Below, piece after piece: positions 1 through 8,751 of a stretch of 64,000 nucleotides of DNA. Source of the stretch: VRUE01 sp963814915 (GTDB taxonomy: Bacteria; Actinomycetota; Thermoleophilia; Solirubrobacterales; 70-9). The DNA is taken from NCBI GenBank assembly GCA_963814915.1, contig CAWFEI010000007.1, positions 1-64,000 of the forward strand, given 5' to 3'. The notes below the pieces were generated by a model. That model was not told where the DNA came from and searched no databases. It saw nothing but the letters and a program-made list of their open reading frames with translations. The translations under genes and the position numbers were made by a program. Position 1 is the first letter of the stretch; every line of letters starts with the position of its first letter.

Positions 1-126
1 GTACCGCCGTACAAAGGCATTCTCCGCGCTGTCCCATTACGCTCCTTGGGCTCTTCATAAGGGAGTTGGACCTGTAATCCGAATGCGCCCGGGAGCGGGC
101 GCCGCAAGCGAGGGACTGACACAGCG

Positions 127-2277
127 ATGACTCGTATCCGCCAGCAGAACGTGACCGCAGCACAGTGGAGCTCCAACGGGGAGGCTCTCGGCGCGACCGA
201 TCTGACCCTGCCCGAGAACAACCCGTTCGGGGCCAACGTCTTCTCGGTCGTCGTGCAGCGCGAAAGGCTGCCGGCCGACGTCTTCGAGAAGCTGCAGGCG
301 ACGCTCGCCGACGGCGAGGCGCTCGACCCGAGCCTGGCCGACGCGGTCGCCGATGCGATGAAGGAATGGGCGCTGGAGAACGGCGCCACCCACTACACGC
401 ACATGTTCCAGCCGCTGACCGGCTCGACCGCGGAGAAGCACGACTCGTTCTTCGAGCCCGCCGGCGAAGGCACCGCGCTGGCAGGCTTCTCCGGCAAGGA
501 GCTCGTCCAGGGCGAGCCCGATGCCTCCTCGTTCCCGACCGGCGGCGTGCGCGCCACCTTCGAGGCGCGCGGCTACACCGCCTGGGACCCGACCTCCCCG
601 GCCTTCCTGCTCAAGAACCCGAACGGCGTCCTGCTCTGCATCCCGACCGCCTTCGCCTCGTGGACAGGCGAGGCGCTCGACGCGAAGATCCCGCTGCTGC
701 GCTCGATGGACGCTCTCTCGCGTTCGGCGATCAAGGCGCTGCGCCTGCTCGGCGACGATGAGAGCAAGCGCGTCTTCACCACCGTCGGCCCCGAGCAGGA
801 GTACTTCCTGATCGACGAGCAGTACTACTTCGAGCGCCCCGACCTGATCGCCACCGGCCGCACGCTGTTCGGCGCCAAGCCGCCGAAAGGGCACGAGCTC
901 GACGACCACTACTTCGGCTCGATCCCCGAGCGCGTGCTCGCCTTCATGCTCGAGTCCGAGCTGGAGATGCGCGAACTCGGCATCCCGGTCAAGACCCGCC
1001 ACAACGAGGTCGCGCCGGCCCAGTACGAGATCGCGCCGATCTTCGAGAACTCCAACGTCGGCTCCGACCATCAGCAGCTGCTGATGCAGACGCTGGAAAG
1101 CGTCGCCCGCCGCTACGGCTTCGTCTGCCTGCTGCACGAGAAGCCGTTCGCCGGCGTCAACGGCTCCGGCAAGCACAACAACTGGTCGATGGGCACCGAC
1201 ACGGGCACCAACCTGCTCGACCCGGGCGACACGCCGGCCGACAACATCCACTTCCTCTTCTTCTGCGCAGCGGTGATCCAGGCGGTGAACAAGCACCAGG
1301 GGCTGCTGCGCGCCTCGGTCGCCAACATCGGCCAGGACCATCGCCTCGGCGCCAACGAGGCGCCGCCGGCGATCATCTCGATCTTCCTCGGCGCCGAGCT
1401 GGACAGGGTCTTCGAGGCGATCGCCAGCGGCGAGGGAGACCCCAACACACCCGCCTCGTTCCTCGAGCTGGGCGCGACCGTGCTGCCGGAGCTGCCGATG
1501 CACGGCGGCGACCGCAACCGCACCTCGCCGTTCGCCTTCACCGGCAACAAATTCGAGTTCAGGGCGCTGGGCTCGAGCATGTCGCTCGCCTTCCCCAACA
1601 CGGTCCTGAACACGATCGCCGCCGAGGCGATCGACGAGCTCGCCGGCAAGCTGGAGCAGAAGCTGAACGGCGGCATGGCGATGCCCGAGGCCGTGATCGA
1701 GATCGTCAAGGACGCCTACACCGCCAACAAGCAGGTCTGCTTCAGCGGCGACAACTACTCCGACGAGTGGCACGTTGAGGCCGAACAGCGCGGGCTGAAG
1801 AACCTGCGCACGACGCCCGACGCGTTGCCCGAGGTGCTCGCCGAGAACACCGTCACGGCCTTCGAGAAGTACGACGTGCTCTCCAAGCGCGAGCTGGAGT
1901 CACGCTACGAGGTCTGGCTCGAGCAGTACGCGATCCGGGCCAACATCGAGGCGGAGACGACCCACTCGATCGCGAAGACGATGATCCTGCCCGCGGCGCT
2001 GCGCTACATGGCCGTGATCGCCGAGTCCGGTGTGGCCAGCGGCGTTGCCGAAGAGATCACGGAGACGCTTGAGTCGCTCGGCGAGTCACTGGCCGAACTG
2101 GAGGCTGCCAATGCCTATCCCGACGAGCTCGAGGGCCTCGAGATGGCGATCCACGCTCGCGACAAGCAGCTCGCGGCGATGGGCAACGTCCGCGAGGCGG
2201 CCGACAAACTGGAGAAGGTCGTCGCCGACGACCTCTGGCCGCTGCCCAAGTACGAGGAGATGCTCTTCATCAAGTAG
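127..2277 (+). CDS. glnN: Type III glutamine synthetase
   Basis: Makes glutamine from glutamate, ammonia and ATP in the cytosol. The 716 residues fit the long GSIII class (about 700-730 aa) rather than the 450-470 aa GSI class. GSIII-type signatures are visible: HNEVAPAQYEIAPIF near residue 291, GVNGSGKHNNWSMGTDTG near 343-360, and NRTSPFAFTGNKFEFRALGS near 465. The C-terminal third is the helical region typical of GSIII. ATG at 127 is the first plausible start and is preceded by only a weak purine stretch. The 126 bases before it hold no clear promoter or other gene. The 3' end overlaps the convergent phosphoesterase gene by 8 bases. GSIII enzymes often serve alongside or instead of GlnA; no regulator is adjacent. 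Confidence 0.96.
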   Translation: MTRIRQQNVTAAQWSSNGEALGATDLTLPENNPFGANVFSVVVQRERLPADVFEKLQATLADGEALDPSLADAVADAMKEWALENGATHYTHMFQPLTGSTAEKHDSFFEPAGEGTALAGFSGKELVQGEPDASSFPTGGVRATFEARGYTAWDPTSPAFLLKNPNGVLLCIPTAFASWTGEALDAKIPLLRSMDALSRSAIKALRLLGDDESKRVFTTVGPEQEYFLIDEQYYFERPDLIATGRTLFGAKPPKGHELDDHYFGSIPERVLAFMLESELEMRELGIPVKTRHNEVAPAQYEIAPIFENSNVGSDHQQLLMQTLESVARRYGFVCLLHEKPFAGVNGSGKHNNWSMGTDTGTNLLDPGDTPADNIHFLFFCAAVIQAVNKHQGLLRASVANIGQDHRLGANEAPPAIISIFLGAELDRVFEAIASGEGDPNTPASFLELGATVLPELPMHGGDRNRTSPFAFTGNKFEFRALGSSMSLAFPNTVLNTIAAEAIDELAGKLEQKLNGGMAMPEAVIEIVKDAYTANKQVCFSGDNYSDEWHVEAEQRGLKNLRTTPDALPEVLAENTVTAFEKYDVLSKRELESRYEVWLEQYAIRANIEAETTHSIAKTMILPAALRYMAVIAESGVASGVAEEITETLESLGESLAELEAANAYPDELEGLEMAIHARDKQLAAMGNVREAADKLEKVVADDLWPLPKYEEMLFIK

Positions 2278-3529
2278 TCGTCGGGGCTGGGGCCGGCAGC
2301 CCCGCGCCCCCCGCGAGGGGATTGAGGTCGGCGAGGAGCTCGAGCAGGCGAGGCTCGGGCTCCTCGTCGTCGATCACGACCACGCTGCCCGGCCAGGCGT
2401 AGCGCAGGTAGCGGGCGTATGCCTGGCGGGAGCCGAGGTCGGGCTCGTAGATCCACGAGCCGCTGTTCCAGTAGCGGGTGCGTGAGTCGCGGCTGGACTG
2501 GACACAGGCGAGCGGCTGGTGGGTGTGGGCGAAGACGATCTTGTCGCTGCGCTCGCTCCAACCAAGGTTGGCGACGACCTGGGCGAAGGCCTCCAGCGCG
2601 CCCTCGGAGGGGTCGCTGGGCGAGACGACGCTGGCCGCCGGGTAGGTGGGGCGCGGCCAGGCGGCGCCGGGGGCCGGCTGCTCGCGTCGCTGCCGCGCGG
2701 CCTCGGCGGCGACGACCGAGTCGAAGTGCTCCTCGCTGGGCAGCTCCCCTCCCGCCACACCGTCGCCGACGCCGCGGTCGCGCAGCTCGGCCGCGAGCCG
2801 CTTCGCGCCCCGCAGCGGCAGGCCCAGCGCCGAGCCGATCCGCCCCACCCGCTGCATGGAGCGGAAGACATTCTGCTGGGCGTGGGTGCCGTGCGGCATC
2901 TGCGCGGCGATGTAGAGCCACTCGGTCAGCAGGGTGATCACCGACTCGTAGTCCTCGATCGTCTTCGGCTGCTCGGGCCCGCCGGTGGCGATCCCCCAGA
3001 GGCTACGGGTGAGCATGCGATCGCCCCGCGATCCGGCAAGGCGGGCGTGCGGGTCAAGGTAGTGGCCGTGGGTGCAGAGGACCTCGCCGAAGCTGTAGGT
3101 CGGGTAGGCGATCTCGACCTCGACGCCCGGCAGGCGCCGTGTGAGGAACGAGCGGAAGAAGCCCGGCCCCGCCCGGTCGGGGTCGTCGGCCGCCCGACTG
3201 CCCTCATCGGTGGGCGAGAGGCCGGAGGCCAGCTGCGCCTCGAGACGGTTCTCCGCGTCGCGGTGGACGAGGTGGTGGTCGTGGTTGCCGGCGAGGAAGA
3301 CAAGCCGCTTGCCCGGCAGCTTCTCGGCGATCAGGCGCAGGAGGCCGTCGGAGGCGTCGACGGCCTCGCCGACCGAGCCGAAGAGGAAGTCGAAGAGGTC
3401 GCCGAGGAAGATCAGCTCGTCGATCCCCTCCAGCGCCGGGCCCAGTCGCTCGAGAAAGAACTCCTCGCGCAGCAGGTCCCGCCCGGTCCAGGCGCCGAAG
3501 TGGGTGTCGGAGATGACCAGCGCGCGCAT
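2270..3529 (-). CDS. Calcineurin-like metallophosphoesterase
   Basis: A 419-residue phosphoesterase with all five metal-binding blocks: DTHFG (residues 8-12), GDLFDF near 43, GNHDHH near 80, THGH near 130 and AHTHQP near 330. The fold resembles LpxH/UDP-diacylglucosamine hydrolases, but the long insert between the fourth and fifth blocks argues against a simple LpxH assignment, and the substrate cannot be read from sequence. It starts 7 bases after the MFS gene stop, so it may be the last gene of the P450-MFS-phosphoesterase unit. Its stop overlaps the convergent glnN end. Confidence 0.88.
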   Translation of the reverse strand: MRALVISDTHFGAWTGRDLLREEFFLERLGPALEGIDELIFLGDLFDFLFGSVGEAVDASDGLLRLIAEKLPGKRLVFLAGNHDHHLVHRDAENRLEAQLASGLSPTDEGSRAADDPDRAGPGFFRSFLTRRLPGVEVEIAYPTYSFGEVLCTHGHYLDPHARLAGSRGDRMLTRSLWGIATGGPEQPKTIEDYESVITLLTEWLYIAAQMPHGTHAQQNVFRSMQRVGRIGSALGLPLRGAKRLAAELRDRGVGDGVAGGELPSEEHFDSVVAAEAARQRREQPAPGAAWPRPTYPAASVVSPSDPSEGALEAFAQVVANLGWSERSDKIVFAHTHQPLACVQSSRDSRTRYWNSGSWIYEPDLGSRQAYARYLRYAWPGSVVVIDDEEPEPRLLELLADLNPLAGGAGLPAPAPTTT

Positions 3530-3536
3530 AGCTCAA

Positions 3537-4904
3537 TCATTCCCTAAGCAGGAAGAAGCAGGCGGCCGCGCCGGATAGGGCCGCGGCGGCGAGGATCGCT
3601 ATCGCCGTCGCGTAGGGCGATGCGCTCGGGACCAACTCCCCTCCCCCGCCGGAGTGGATGACGACGCCGAGGACCATCGTCCCGGCGGCAGCGCCGATCC
3701 AGCGCACGGTGAGCACGAGCGCGTTCGCGTCGCCGCGCTCGTCGGCCTCGACCGCGTTGCTGAGGCCGGTCAGCAGCGAGGTGAACATCGGCGCGATGCC
3801 GGGCCCGAGCAGGAGCAATCCGGGCAGGAGCAGGGCATAGCTCTCCTCGTCAAGGGTGAGCGCGATCCAGGCCAGCGCGGCGGCGACCAGCAGGTAGCCG
3901 AACAGCGCCGGGCGGCGGGGGCCGATCCGGTCGGTCACCCGGCCGGCGACGAGGTTGAAGGCCGGTTGGGTGATCACCGACGGGGCCAGCGCCAGCGAGG
4001 CGAGCAGCGGGCCGTAGCCGAACACGTGCTGGAAGAAGGTCGCCATGTAGATGATGTAGGCGGTGATGACGAACTGGGCGGCGAACATCGCCAGCACGAT
4101 CCCCCGCATGACCCGGCTGCGCAGCAGCTCGATGTCAAGCAGCGGGTAGCTGGTGCGCAGCTCCAGGGCGGCAAAACCGCCGAGCACGGCCAGGCCGGTG
4201 AGGAAGAGCGCGATCGTCGCCGCCGAGTCCCAGCCCCAGGAGAGCGCCTGCATCAGCGCGACCAGCAGCGCGGTCAGCCCGGCGAAGAGGACGATCAGCC
4301 CGGTCGCGTCGAAGGGCTCGGGCTGGCCGACCGGCCGGTTGTCGACCTTCAGCAGGCCGGCGACGACGAGGCTCGCGCCGACCAGTGCCTGCAGCGCGAA
4401 GAGCGCCCGCCAGTCGATCGCCTCGGTCAGCAGGCCGGCCAGCACAGGCCCGAGCGTGAGCACGCTGACGCCGATCGCCGAGTAGGCGCCGAGCGCGCGG
4501 CCACGGCTCGCGAGCGGCACGCGATTCGCGACCATCGCGGCGCTGGCCGGGTAGAGGGTCGAGGCGCCGATGCCCGAGACGGCGATGCTCACGACCAGCC
4601 AGACGAAGCCCTGCGACAGCGCCGCCGAGAGCGCCCCGACGGCGAACACGGCGAAGGCGACGAGGAGGACCTGACGGTGGCCGTAGTAGTCGCCGAGCCG
4701 GCCGCCGGGGGCGGCGAAGAGGGCGAGGGTGAGGAAGAAGGCGTTGACGACCCACTGGGCCTCCGAGGCGCTGAGCGAGAGGTCTGCCGCGATCGTCGGC
4801 TGAATCACCCCCAGCGCCGTCTGGCCGAAGTAGCAGGTGAAGAAAGCGAGGCCGGCGAACCAGAGCGCCCACCGGCTGAGCTGCGTCCCGACGGCCTCCC
4901 TCAC
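3537..4904 (-). CDS. MFS drug/proton antiporter, DHA2 (EmrB/QacA-like)
   Basis: An inner-membrane exporter of 455 residues starting with GTG at 4904. The GTG overlaps the P450 TGA (GTGA, 4 bases), so the two are probably translationally coupled. The first segment (WALWFAGLAFFTCYFGQTAL) is followed by the MFS motif A variant GRLGDYYGHRQVLL near residue 65, and about 14 hydrophobic segments fit DHA2 antiporters. The same frame stays open far upstream across the P450 gene, but that part is a GC-rich shadow with no protein features. Pairing with a P450 suggests export of an oxidised product, which is inference. Confidence 0.9.
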   Translation of the reverse strand: MREAVGTQLSRWALWFAGLAFFTCYFGQTALGVIQPTIAADLSLSASEAQWVVNAFFLTLALFAAPGGRLGDYYGHRQVLLVAFAVFAVGALSAALSQGFVWLVVSIAVSGIGASTLYPASAAMVANRVPLASRGRALGAYSAIGVSVLTLGPVLAGLLTEAIDWRALFALQALVGASLVVAGLLKVDNRPVGQPEPFDATGLIVLFAGLTALLVALMQALSWGWDSAATIALFLTGLAVLGGFAALELRTSYPLLDIELLRSRVMRGIVLAMFAAQFVITAYIIYMATFFQHVFGYGPLLASLALAPSVITQPAFNLVAGRVTDRIGPRRPALFGYLLVAAALAWIALTLDEESYALLLPGLLLLGPGIAPMFTSLLTGLSNAVEADERGDANALVLTVRWIGAAAGTMVLGVVIHSGGGGELVPSASPYATAIAILAAAALSGAAACFFLLRE

Positions 4905-6331
4905 GCGCGGGACAGTACCCGCATCTCCAGTCCGCCACGGGGCGAGAGGGTCGGCATCTGGCGCACGGTCATCGTGCGGCCGGGCAGCACGTCGAGGCGC
5001 AAGCGCTGCAGCAGCATCGTCGCGACCAGCTTGATCTCGGTCTGGCCGAAGCGCTTGCCGATGCAGATGCGGCTGCCGCCGCCGAAGGGGACGTAGGCGC
5101 CGCGCGGCAGGGCCGCCTTGCGCTCGGGCGCGAAGCGCTCGGGGATGAACGCCTCCGGGTCGGGGAAGACCTCGGGGATGCGGTGGCTCGCCCACGAGCA
5201 GTAGTTGACGTAGGCGCCGTTCGGCACGGTGTAGCCGCCGAACTCGAAGTCGCGCACGGCGCGGCGTGGGCCGATCCAGGCGGGCGGGTAGAGGCGCAGG
5301 ACCTCGTCGAGGACCATGTCTAGGTAGGGCATCTGCTCGAGCTGGTCGACGCTCGGCGGGGAGCCGCCGAGCACCACGTCCTGCTCCGCGCGCAGCTTCT
5401 CGGCGACCTCGGGGTGGTGGGCGAGCTCGTACATCATGAAGCTCAGGGTCGAGGTCGAGGTGTCGTGGCCGGCGAACATCAGCGTCATCACCTGGTCGCG
5501 GACCTCGCGGTCGGTAAACGCCTCGCCGGCCTCGCCGCGGGCGCCGAGCAGCAGGCTGAGGATGTCCTGGCGCTCGGGGTCCGGGGCGGCGCGGCGGCGC
5601 TCGATCTCGCTGAAGACGATCTCGTCGAGCACCCGGCGCGCCGCGATCATCCTGCGCCACGGCGAGCCCGGGCCGCGCAGCAGGCGCCACTGGTAGTCGA
5701 TCCCGTAGAAGCCGAGCGCGCGCTCGAAGTGCGTGGCCGCGGCGGCGCCCTTGCCCGCCTCGTCGGGGTCGAGGCCGAGCAGGGCGCGCATCGCGATCCG
5801 CATCGCCAGATTGCGCATCCACTCGTAGACGTCGACCGTCCCGGCCTCGGGCAGTGCCTCGATCGCCGCCTCCGACTCGACCGTCATCGCCTCGACCGAG
5901 GCGGTCAGCTGGCGGCGGTGGAAGGCGGGCATCATGATCGCCCGCGCTCGGTCGTGGTAGTCCTCGTCGATCGTCAGCAGGCCGTCGCCGAGCAGCGGGA
6001 TCAGGTCCCCGAAGCTGCCCTCGCGCCAGTGGAAGTTCTCCGGGTGGGCGACGGTGACGAAGTTGTTGGCCTCCGGGCCGAGCATGAATACGACCCTGCT
6101 GTGCAGCAGCCGCAGGCTGAAGACCGGGCCGAACTCTTCGTAGGCGGAGAGCAGGATCGGCAACGGGTCGTGAGCGATCCCGTGCGTGCGCGAGATGCTG
6201 AAATCGCCCCGTCCCGGCGGAAAGCGCCCGCGACCGCGCCACTCGGCAACCGCGTCTTCGGCGATCCGCCGTGCCGGGTTAGGGGTTTTCTGACGCGGTT
6301 TGGCGACCGGCGCCGCAGTGTCGATCGGCAT
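4901..6331 (-). CDS. Cytochrome P450
   Basis: A soluble 476-residue haem monooxygenase. The I-helix oxygen motif AGHDT lies near residue 283, the ExxR motif EVLRLYP near 344, and the haem-thiolate loop FGGGSRICIGKRF carries the ligand Cys423. The loop and the downstream EIKLVATMLLQRLRLDVLPG-type tail resemble CYP102/CYP110-like families rather than camphor-type P450s. No ferredoxin or reductase is adjacent, so electrons must come from elsewhere. It is followed with a 4-base overlap by an MFS exporter. The ATG lies 7 nt after a TAGGAT box, suggesting a leaderless mRNA. Substrate unknown. Confidence 0.95.
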   Translation of the reverse strand: MPIDTAAPVAKPRQKTPNPARRIAEDAVAEWRGRGRFPPGRGDFSISRTHGIAHDPLPILLSAYEEFGPVFSLRLLHSRVVFMLGPEANNFVTVAHPENFHWREGSFGDLIPLLGDGLLTIDEDYHDRARAIMMPAFHRRQLTASVEAMTVESEAAIEALPEAGTVDVYEWMRNLAMRIAMRALLGLDPDEAGKGAAAATHFERALGFYGIDYQWRLLRGPGSPWRRMIAARRVLDEIVFSEIERRRAAPDPERQDILSLLLGARGEAGEAFTDREVRDQVMTLMFAGHDTSTSTLSFMMYELAHHPEVAEKLRAEQDVVLGGSPPSVDQLEQMPYLDMVLDEVLRLYPPAWIGPRRAVRDFEFGGYTVPNGAYVNYCSWASHRIPEVFPDPEAFIPERFAPERKAALPRGAYVPFGGGSRICIGKRFGQTEIKLVATMLLQRLRLDVLPGRTMTVRQMPTLSPRGGLEMRVLSRA

Positions 6332-6338
6332 CGCTCTG

Positions 6339-6344
6339 ATCCTA
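6339..6344 (-). promoter_or_regulatory. Putative -10 box of the P450 operon (leaderless)
   Basis: TAGGAT on the minus strand ends 7 nt before the P450 ATG at 6331. No Shine-Dalgarno sequence lies between. The spacing would put the transcription start at or next to the ATG. Confidence 0.5.
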
Positions 6345-6411
6345 GCTGGCTGACCGGCCAGTCGCCGCGTCCGACTTTTGAGCGCCTATAGCTGCCACAA
6401 AGTCGGAAGCG

Positions 6412-7395
6412 TCACCCAGAAGCCGAGGCGGCCAGCTGGCCGCAGGCGGCCTCGATGTCGCGCCCGCGGGTGAGGCGCACGGTGGCACCGAGGCCGTGCT
6501 CGGCGAGGATCGCGCGGAAGCTCTCGATCCGCTCCGGGGAGGAGCCGTCGTAGGTGCCGGTCGGGTTGTAGGGGATCAGGTTGACCTTGTAGGCGCGGCG
6601 GTCGAGCAGCGTGGCCAGCTCGCGGGCGTGCTCGGGCAGGTCGTTGACGCCGTCGAGCATCACGTACTCGACGAATACCTTGCGGCGACGCCGGGCCCGG
6701 TAACGCTCGCAGGCGGCGAGCACCTCGGCCAGCGGATAGCGGTCGTTGACCGGCATCAGCTGCGAGCGCAGGCCGTCGTTGGGGGCGTGCAGGGAGAGGG
6801 CGAGGCTGAGCGGCATCTCGCATTCGGTCAGGCGGTCGATGCCCGGCACCCAGCCGACGGTCGAGATCGCCGTGCGGCGGTGGGTGACGCCGAGGTCGGG
6901 CAGTCGCTCGCAGGCGCCGAGCACCGCATCGAGGTTCATCGTCGGCTCCCCCATGCCCATGAAGACGACGTGATCGATCGCTTCGCTGCGGCGGAAGTGC
7001 AGCGCCTGGTCGAGGATCTCGTCGGCGCTGAGGTTGCGGCCGAACTTCATCTGGCCGGTGGCGCAGAAGCTGCAGGTCAGCGGGCAGCCCGACTGCGAGG
7101 AGACGCAGACCGAGCGGCGGCCGTCGCGGTAGCGCATCAGCACCGCCTCGATCGGTCGCCCGTCGCCGGTGTGGAAGAGGGCCTTGACCGTGCCGTCGTC
7201 GGACTTGGCCTCGGCCCGCAGGTCGAGTGTCGAGAGCGGCACCGAATCCGCCAGCCGCTCGCGCAGGGCCGCAGGGAGATTCGTCATCTCCGCGTAGGAG
7301 CCCACGCCGCGCGCCACCCACTCCCAGACCTGGGAGCCGCGGTAGGAGGGCTCGCCGCCCGCGGCGAGGGTCTGTTTCAGCAGGGCGCGGTCCAC
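6412..7395 (-). CDS. rlmN: 23S rRNA (A2503-C2)/tRNA (A37-C2) methyltransferase RlmN
   Basis: Radical-SAM methylase of 327 residues that methylates C2 of A2503 in 23S rRNA and of A37 in some tRNAs. The iron-sulfur motif is CPLTCSFC (Cys104, 108, 111). GMGEPTMN near residue 145 is the SAM-binding GGEP-like motif, and the C-terminal RGRDIEAACGQLA carries the second catalytic cysteine of the RlmN/Cfr mechanism. The GTG at 7395 (VDRALLKQTLAAGG) matches the family N terminus; the frame is open further upstream but that extension looks unlike protein. It begins 10 bases after the DUF4234 gene. Confidence 0.95.
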   Translation of the reverse strand: MDRALLKQTLAAGGEPSYRGSQVWEWVARGVGSYAEMTNLPAALRERLADSVPLSTLDLRAEAKSDDGTVKALFHTGDGRPIEAVLMRYRDGRRSVCVSSQSGCPLTCSFCATGQMKFGRNLSADEILDQALHFRRSEAIDHVVFMGMGEPTMNLDAVLGACERLPDLGVTHRRTAISTVGWVPGIDRLTECEMPLSLALSLHAPNDGLRSQLMPVNDRYPLAEVLAACERYRARRRRKVFVEYVMLDGVNDLPEHARELATLLDRRAYKVNLIPYNPTGTYDGSSPERIESFRAILAEHGLGATVRLTRGRDIEAACGQLAASASG

Positions 7396-7405
7396 GCCCC
7401 CGAGT

Positions 7406-7912
7406 TTAGGGCGAGGGCGGCGGCGATTCCGAGGGGGCCTGCTGCTGCTCGGGCGGCAGCGGCGGCGGCATCTCGTTGCTCGGGGCGGGCGGCAGCTCCT
7501 GGCCCGGCAGCGCCTCGGCTTCCTGGCGCCAGATGTCGTTGAGCGAGACCTGGATGTAGGCCCAGAGCGCCGGCGCGAGCAGCAGGTAGAGAACAAGCGC
7601 GATCCAACCGTTGAGCGGCTCCTTGCCGGCGAGGCCGGAGGCCTGCATCACGCGCTTCGTGCCGCGCCAGTAGGTGATCAGCGCCGGGACGATGATCAGG
7701 CCGCCGGGGAACAGCGCCAGCACGGAGTTGGTCGGGTTCTGACCGAGGTCGTAGCCCTTGGCCTGGCCGTAGTCGCGCAGCTCGCGGTTGATCCTGTACC
7801 ACCAGACCAGGTGGTAGATCCCGAGGGTGATGATCGGCAGCAAGGCTGCCGCCCAGGGGCTGCGCACCTTCACCTCCGACTCGGTTCCGCGGATCTTCAT
7901 CTCGTAGGCCAT
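7406..7912 (-). CDS. DUF4234 membrane protein
   Basis: A 168-residue membrane protein. The segment RSPWAAALLPIITLGIYHLV and the following WWYRINRELRDYGQ are the hallmark of DUF4234. Four hydrophobic stretches are followed by a proline/glutamine-rich cytosolic or external tail from residue 135. The ATG at 7912 has a GGAG element 7 nt upstream. It lies immediately upstream of rlmN on the same strand and may be co-transcribed. No function is established for the family. Confidence 0.82.
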   Translation of the reverse strand: MAYEMKIRGTESEVKVRSPWAAALLPIITLGIYHLVWWYRINRELRDYGQAKGYDLGQNPTNSVLALFPGGLIIVPALITYWRGTKRVMQASGLAGKEPLNGWIALVLYLLLAPALWAYIQVSLNDIWRQEAEALPGQELPPAPSNEMPPPLPPEQQQAPSESPPPSP

Positions 7913-8020
7913 GGGGAAACTCCGTTTCGGCGAGGAGGACGGGGCAGGCGGGACCCTAACCCACGAAGTGGCCCCCGACCAGGCGGTTTTCCCGCAGACT
8001 TCAGGCGGCGAGAATCTCGC

Positions 8021-8431
8021 CTATGGCAGGCTGCCGGCGGGCGCGAGCCATTCACTGGCGAACCTGAGCTCGGTGTGCTCGGCAATCAGGTCGTAGTCTC
8101 GGTCGTAGTGAAGTACGCCCGCTTCGATCCGGTGGGCGCAGGCCGCGATCACAAGATCGTTCGGGGCGAGGCGATGGTGCCCGATCTGCGCCAACCGGCC
8201 CTGGGCCGCGAGGGCAAGCGCTTCGACTTCGCGATCGATCTCGGCACGCGGGAGCAGCGAGAGATCGGCGTGAAGCTGGGCGTGATCGGCTTCAGAGCGC
8301 GCCGAGTAGCCGGCCTCTAGAAGGAATGGCAGGCATACGGAGACGTCACCGGATTCGATCAGTCCGGCCAACCGCTCGCGCACAAGGGGGTGATGCCGCC
8401 GTGCCCAGGCGGAGTTGTCGATCAGCAGCAC
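8021..8431 (-). CDS. vapC: PIN-domain ribonuclease toxin, VapC family
   Basis: A 136-residue PIN-domain endoribonuclease, the toxin of a type II toxin-antitoxin system. The first acidic residue is in LLIDNSAW (Asp5). A conserved Glu lies in LLEAGYSA near residue 43, and the third acidic site is in LAPNDLVIAACA near 93, followed by HYDRDYDLIAEHT near 110, the usual PIN order D-E-D-D. The GTG start lies 2 bases after the VapB stop. RNA target unknown. Confidence 0.87.
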   Translation of the reverse strand: MLLIDNSAWARRHHPLVRERLAGLIESGDVSVCLPFLLEAGYSARSEADHAQLHADLSLLPRAEIDREVEALALAAQGRLAQIGHHRLAPNDLVIAACAHRIEAGVLHYDRDYDLIAEHTELRFASEWLAPAGSLP

Positions 8432-8433
8432 AG

Positions 8434-8715
8434 CTAGATCTCTGCGCTGAGACCGATCTGCTTGGCCTCATTCGCCAACCGGATCTCCTCCGCGTCGACG
8501 CCGGTGCCACCTCGAATCGACCGTGCGAGGCGAATCCGAGCATCCTGCACAGACAGCCTGCGGCCACGCAGTTCCCTCGCCTTGTCACGGGCACCGCGGA
8601 TGACGAGGTCCGGAAACTCGATCCGGTCCTCGCCGAGCTCATCGCGCAGCTCGTCCAGCGCCTCGTGCACAGAAGGCGTTTCGGTGATCGTGTGGCGGGG
8701 CCGGTTGGTTGGCAA
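8434..8715 (-). CDS. vapB: VapB-like antitoxin
   Basis: A 93-residue antitoxin directly upstream of vapC. The N-terminal TITETPSVHEALDELR region resembles VapB-type proteins that accompany PIN toxins; the C-terminal half is charged and probably binds VapC. The start is TTG at 8715, supported by a -10-like TACACT 7 nt upstream. No Shine-Dalgarno is visible, so the message may be leaderless. A 9-bp perfect inverted repeat over the promoter is the likely autoregulatory operator. Confidence 0.8.
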   Translation of the reverse strand: MPTNRPRHTITETPSVHEALDELRDELGEDRIEFPDLVIRGARDKARELRGRRLSVQDARIRLARSIRGGTGVDAEEIRLANEAKQIGLSAEI

Positions 8716-8722
8716 CGACTGA

Positions 8723-8742
8723 AGTGTAGCACCGTGCTACAC
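8723..8742 (-). promoter_or_regulatory. vapBC operator with embedded -10 box
   Basis: GTGTAGCAC at 8724-8732 and GTGCTACAC at 8734-8742 form a 9-bp perfect inverted repeat with a 1-base centre. The minus-strand -10-like box TACACT (8728 to 8723) overlaps the inner arm and ends 7 nt before the vapB TTG. Binding of VapBC here would block RNA polymerase. Confidence 0.72.
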
Positions 8743-8751
8743 CTTCGCTGC

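Noticed and set aside
1..126. Promoter upstream of glnN
   Set aside because: TTGGGC and TGTAAT are 21 bp apart, too far for a convincing sigma-70-type promoter.
3537..6242. A 901-codon open frame spanning the MFS gene and most of the P450 gene
   Set aside because: Only the part after GTG 4904 looks like protein; the upstream part is an Arg/Pro-rich shadow of the P450 gene in GC-rich DNA.
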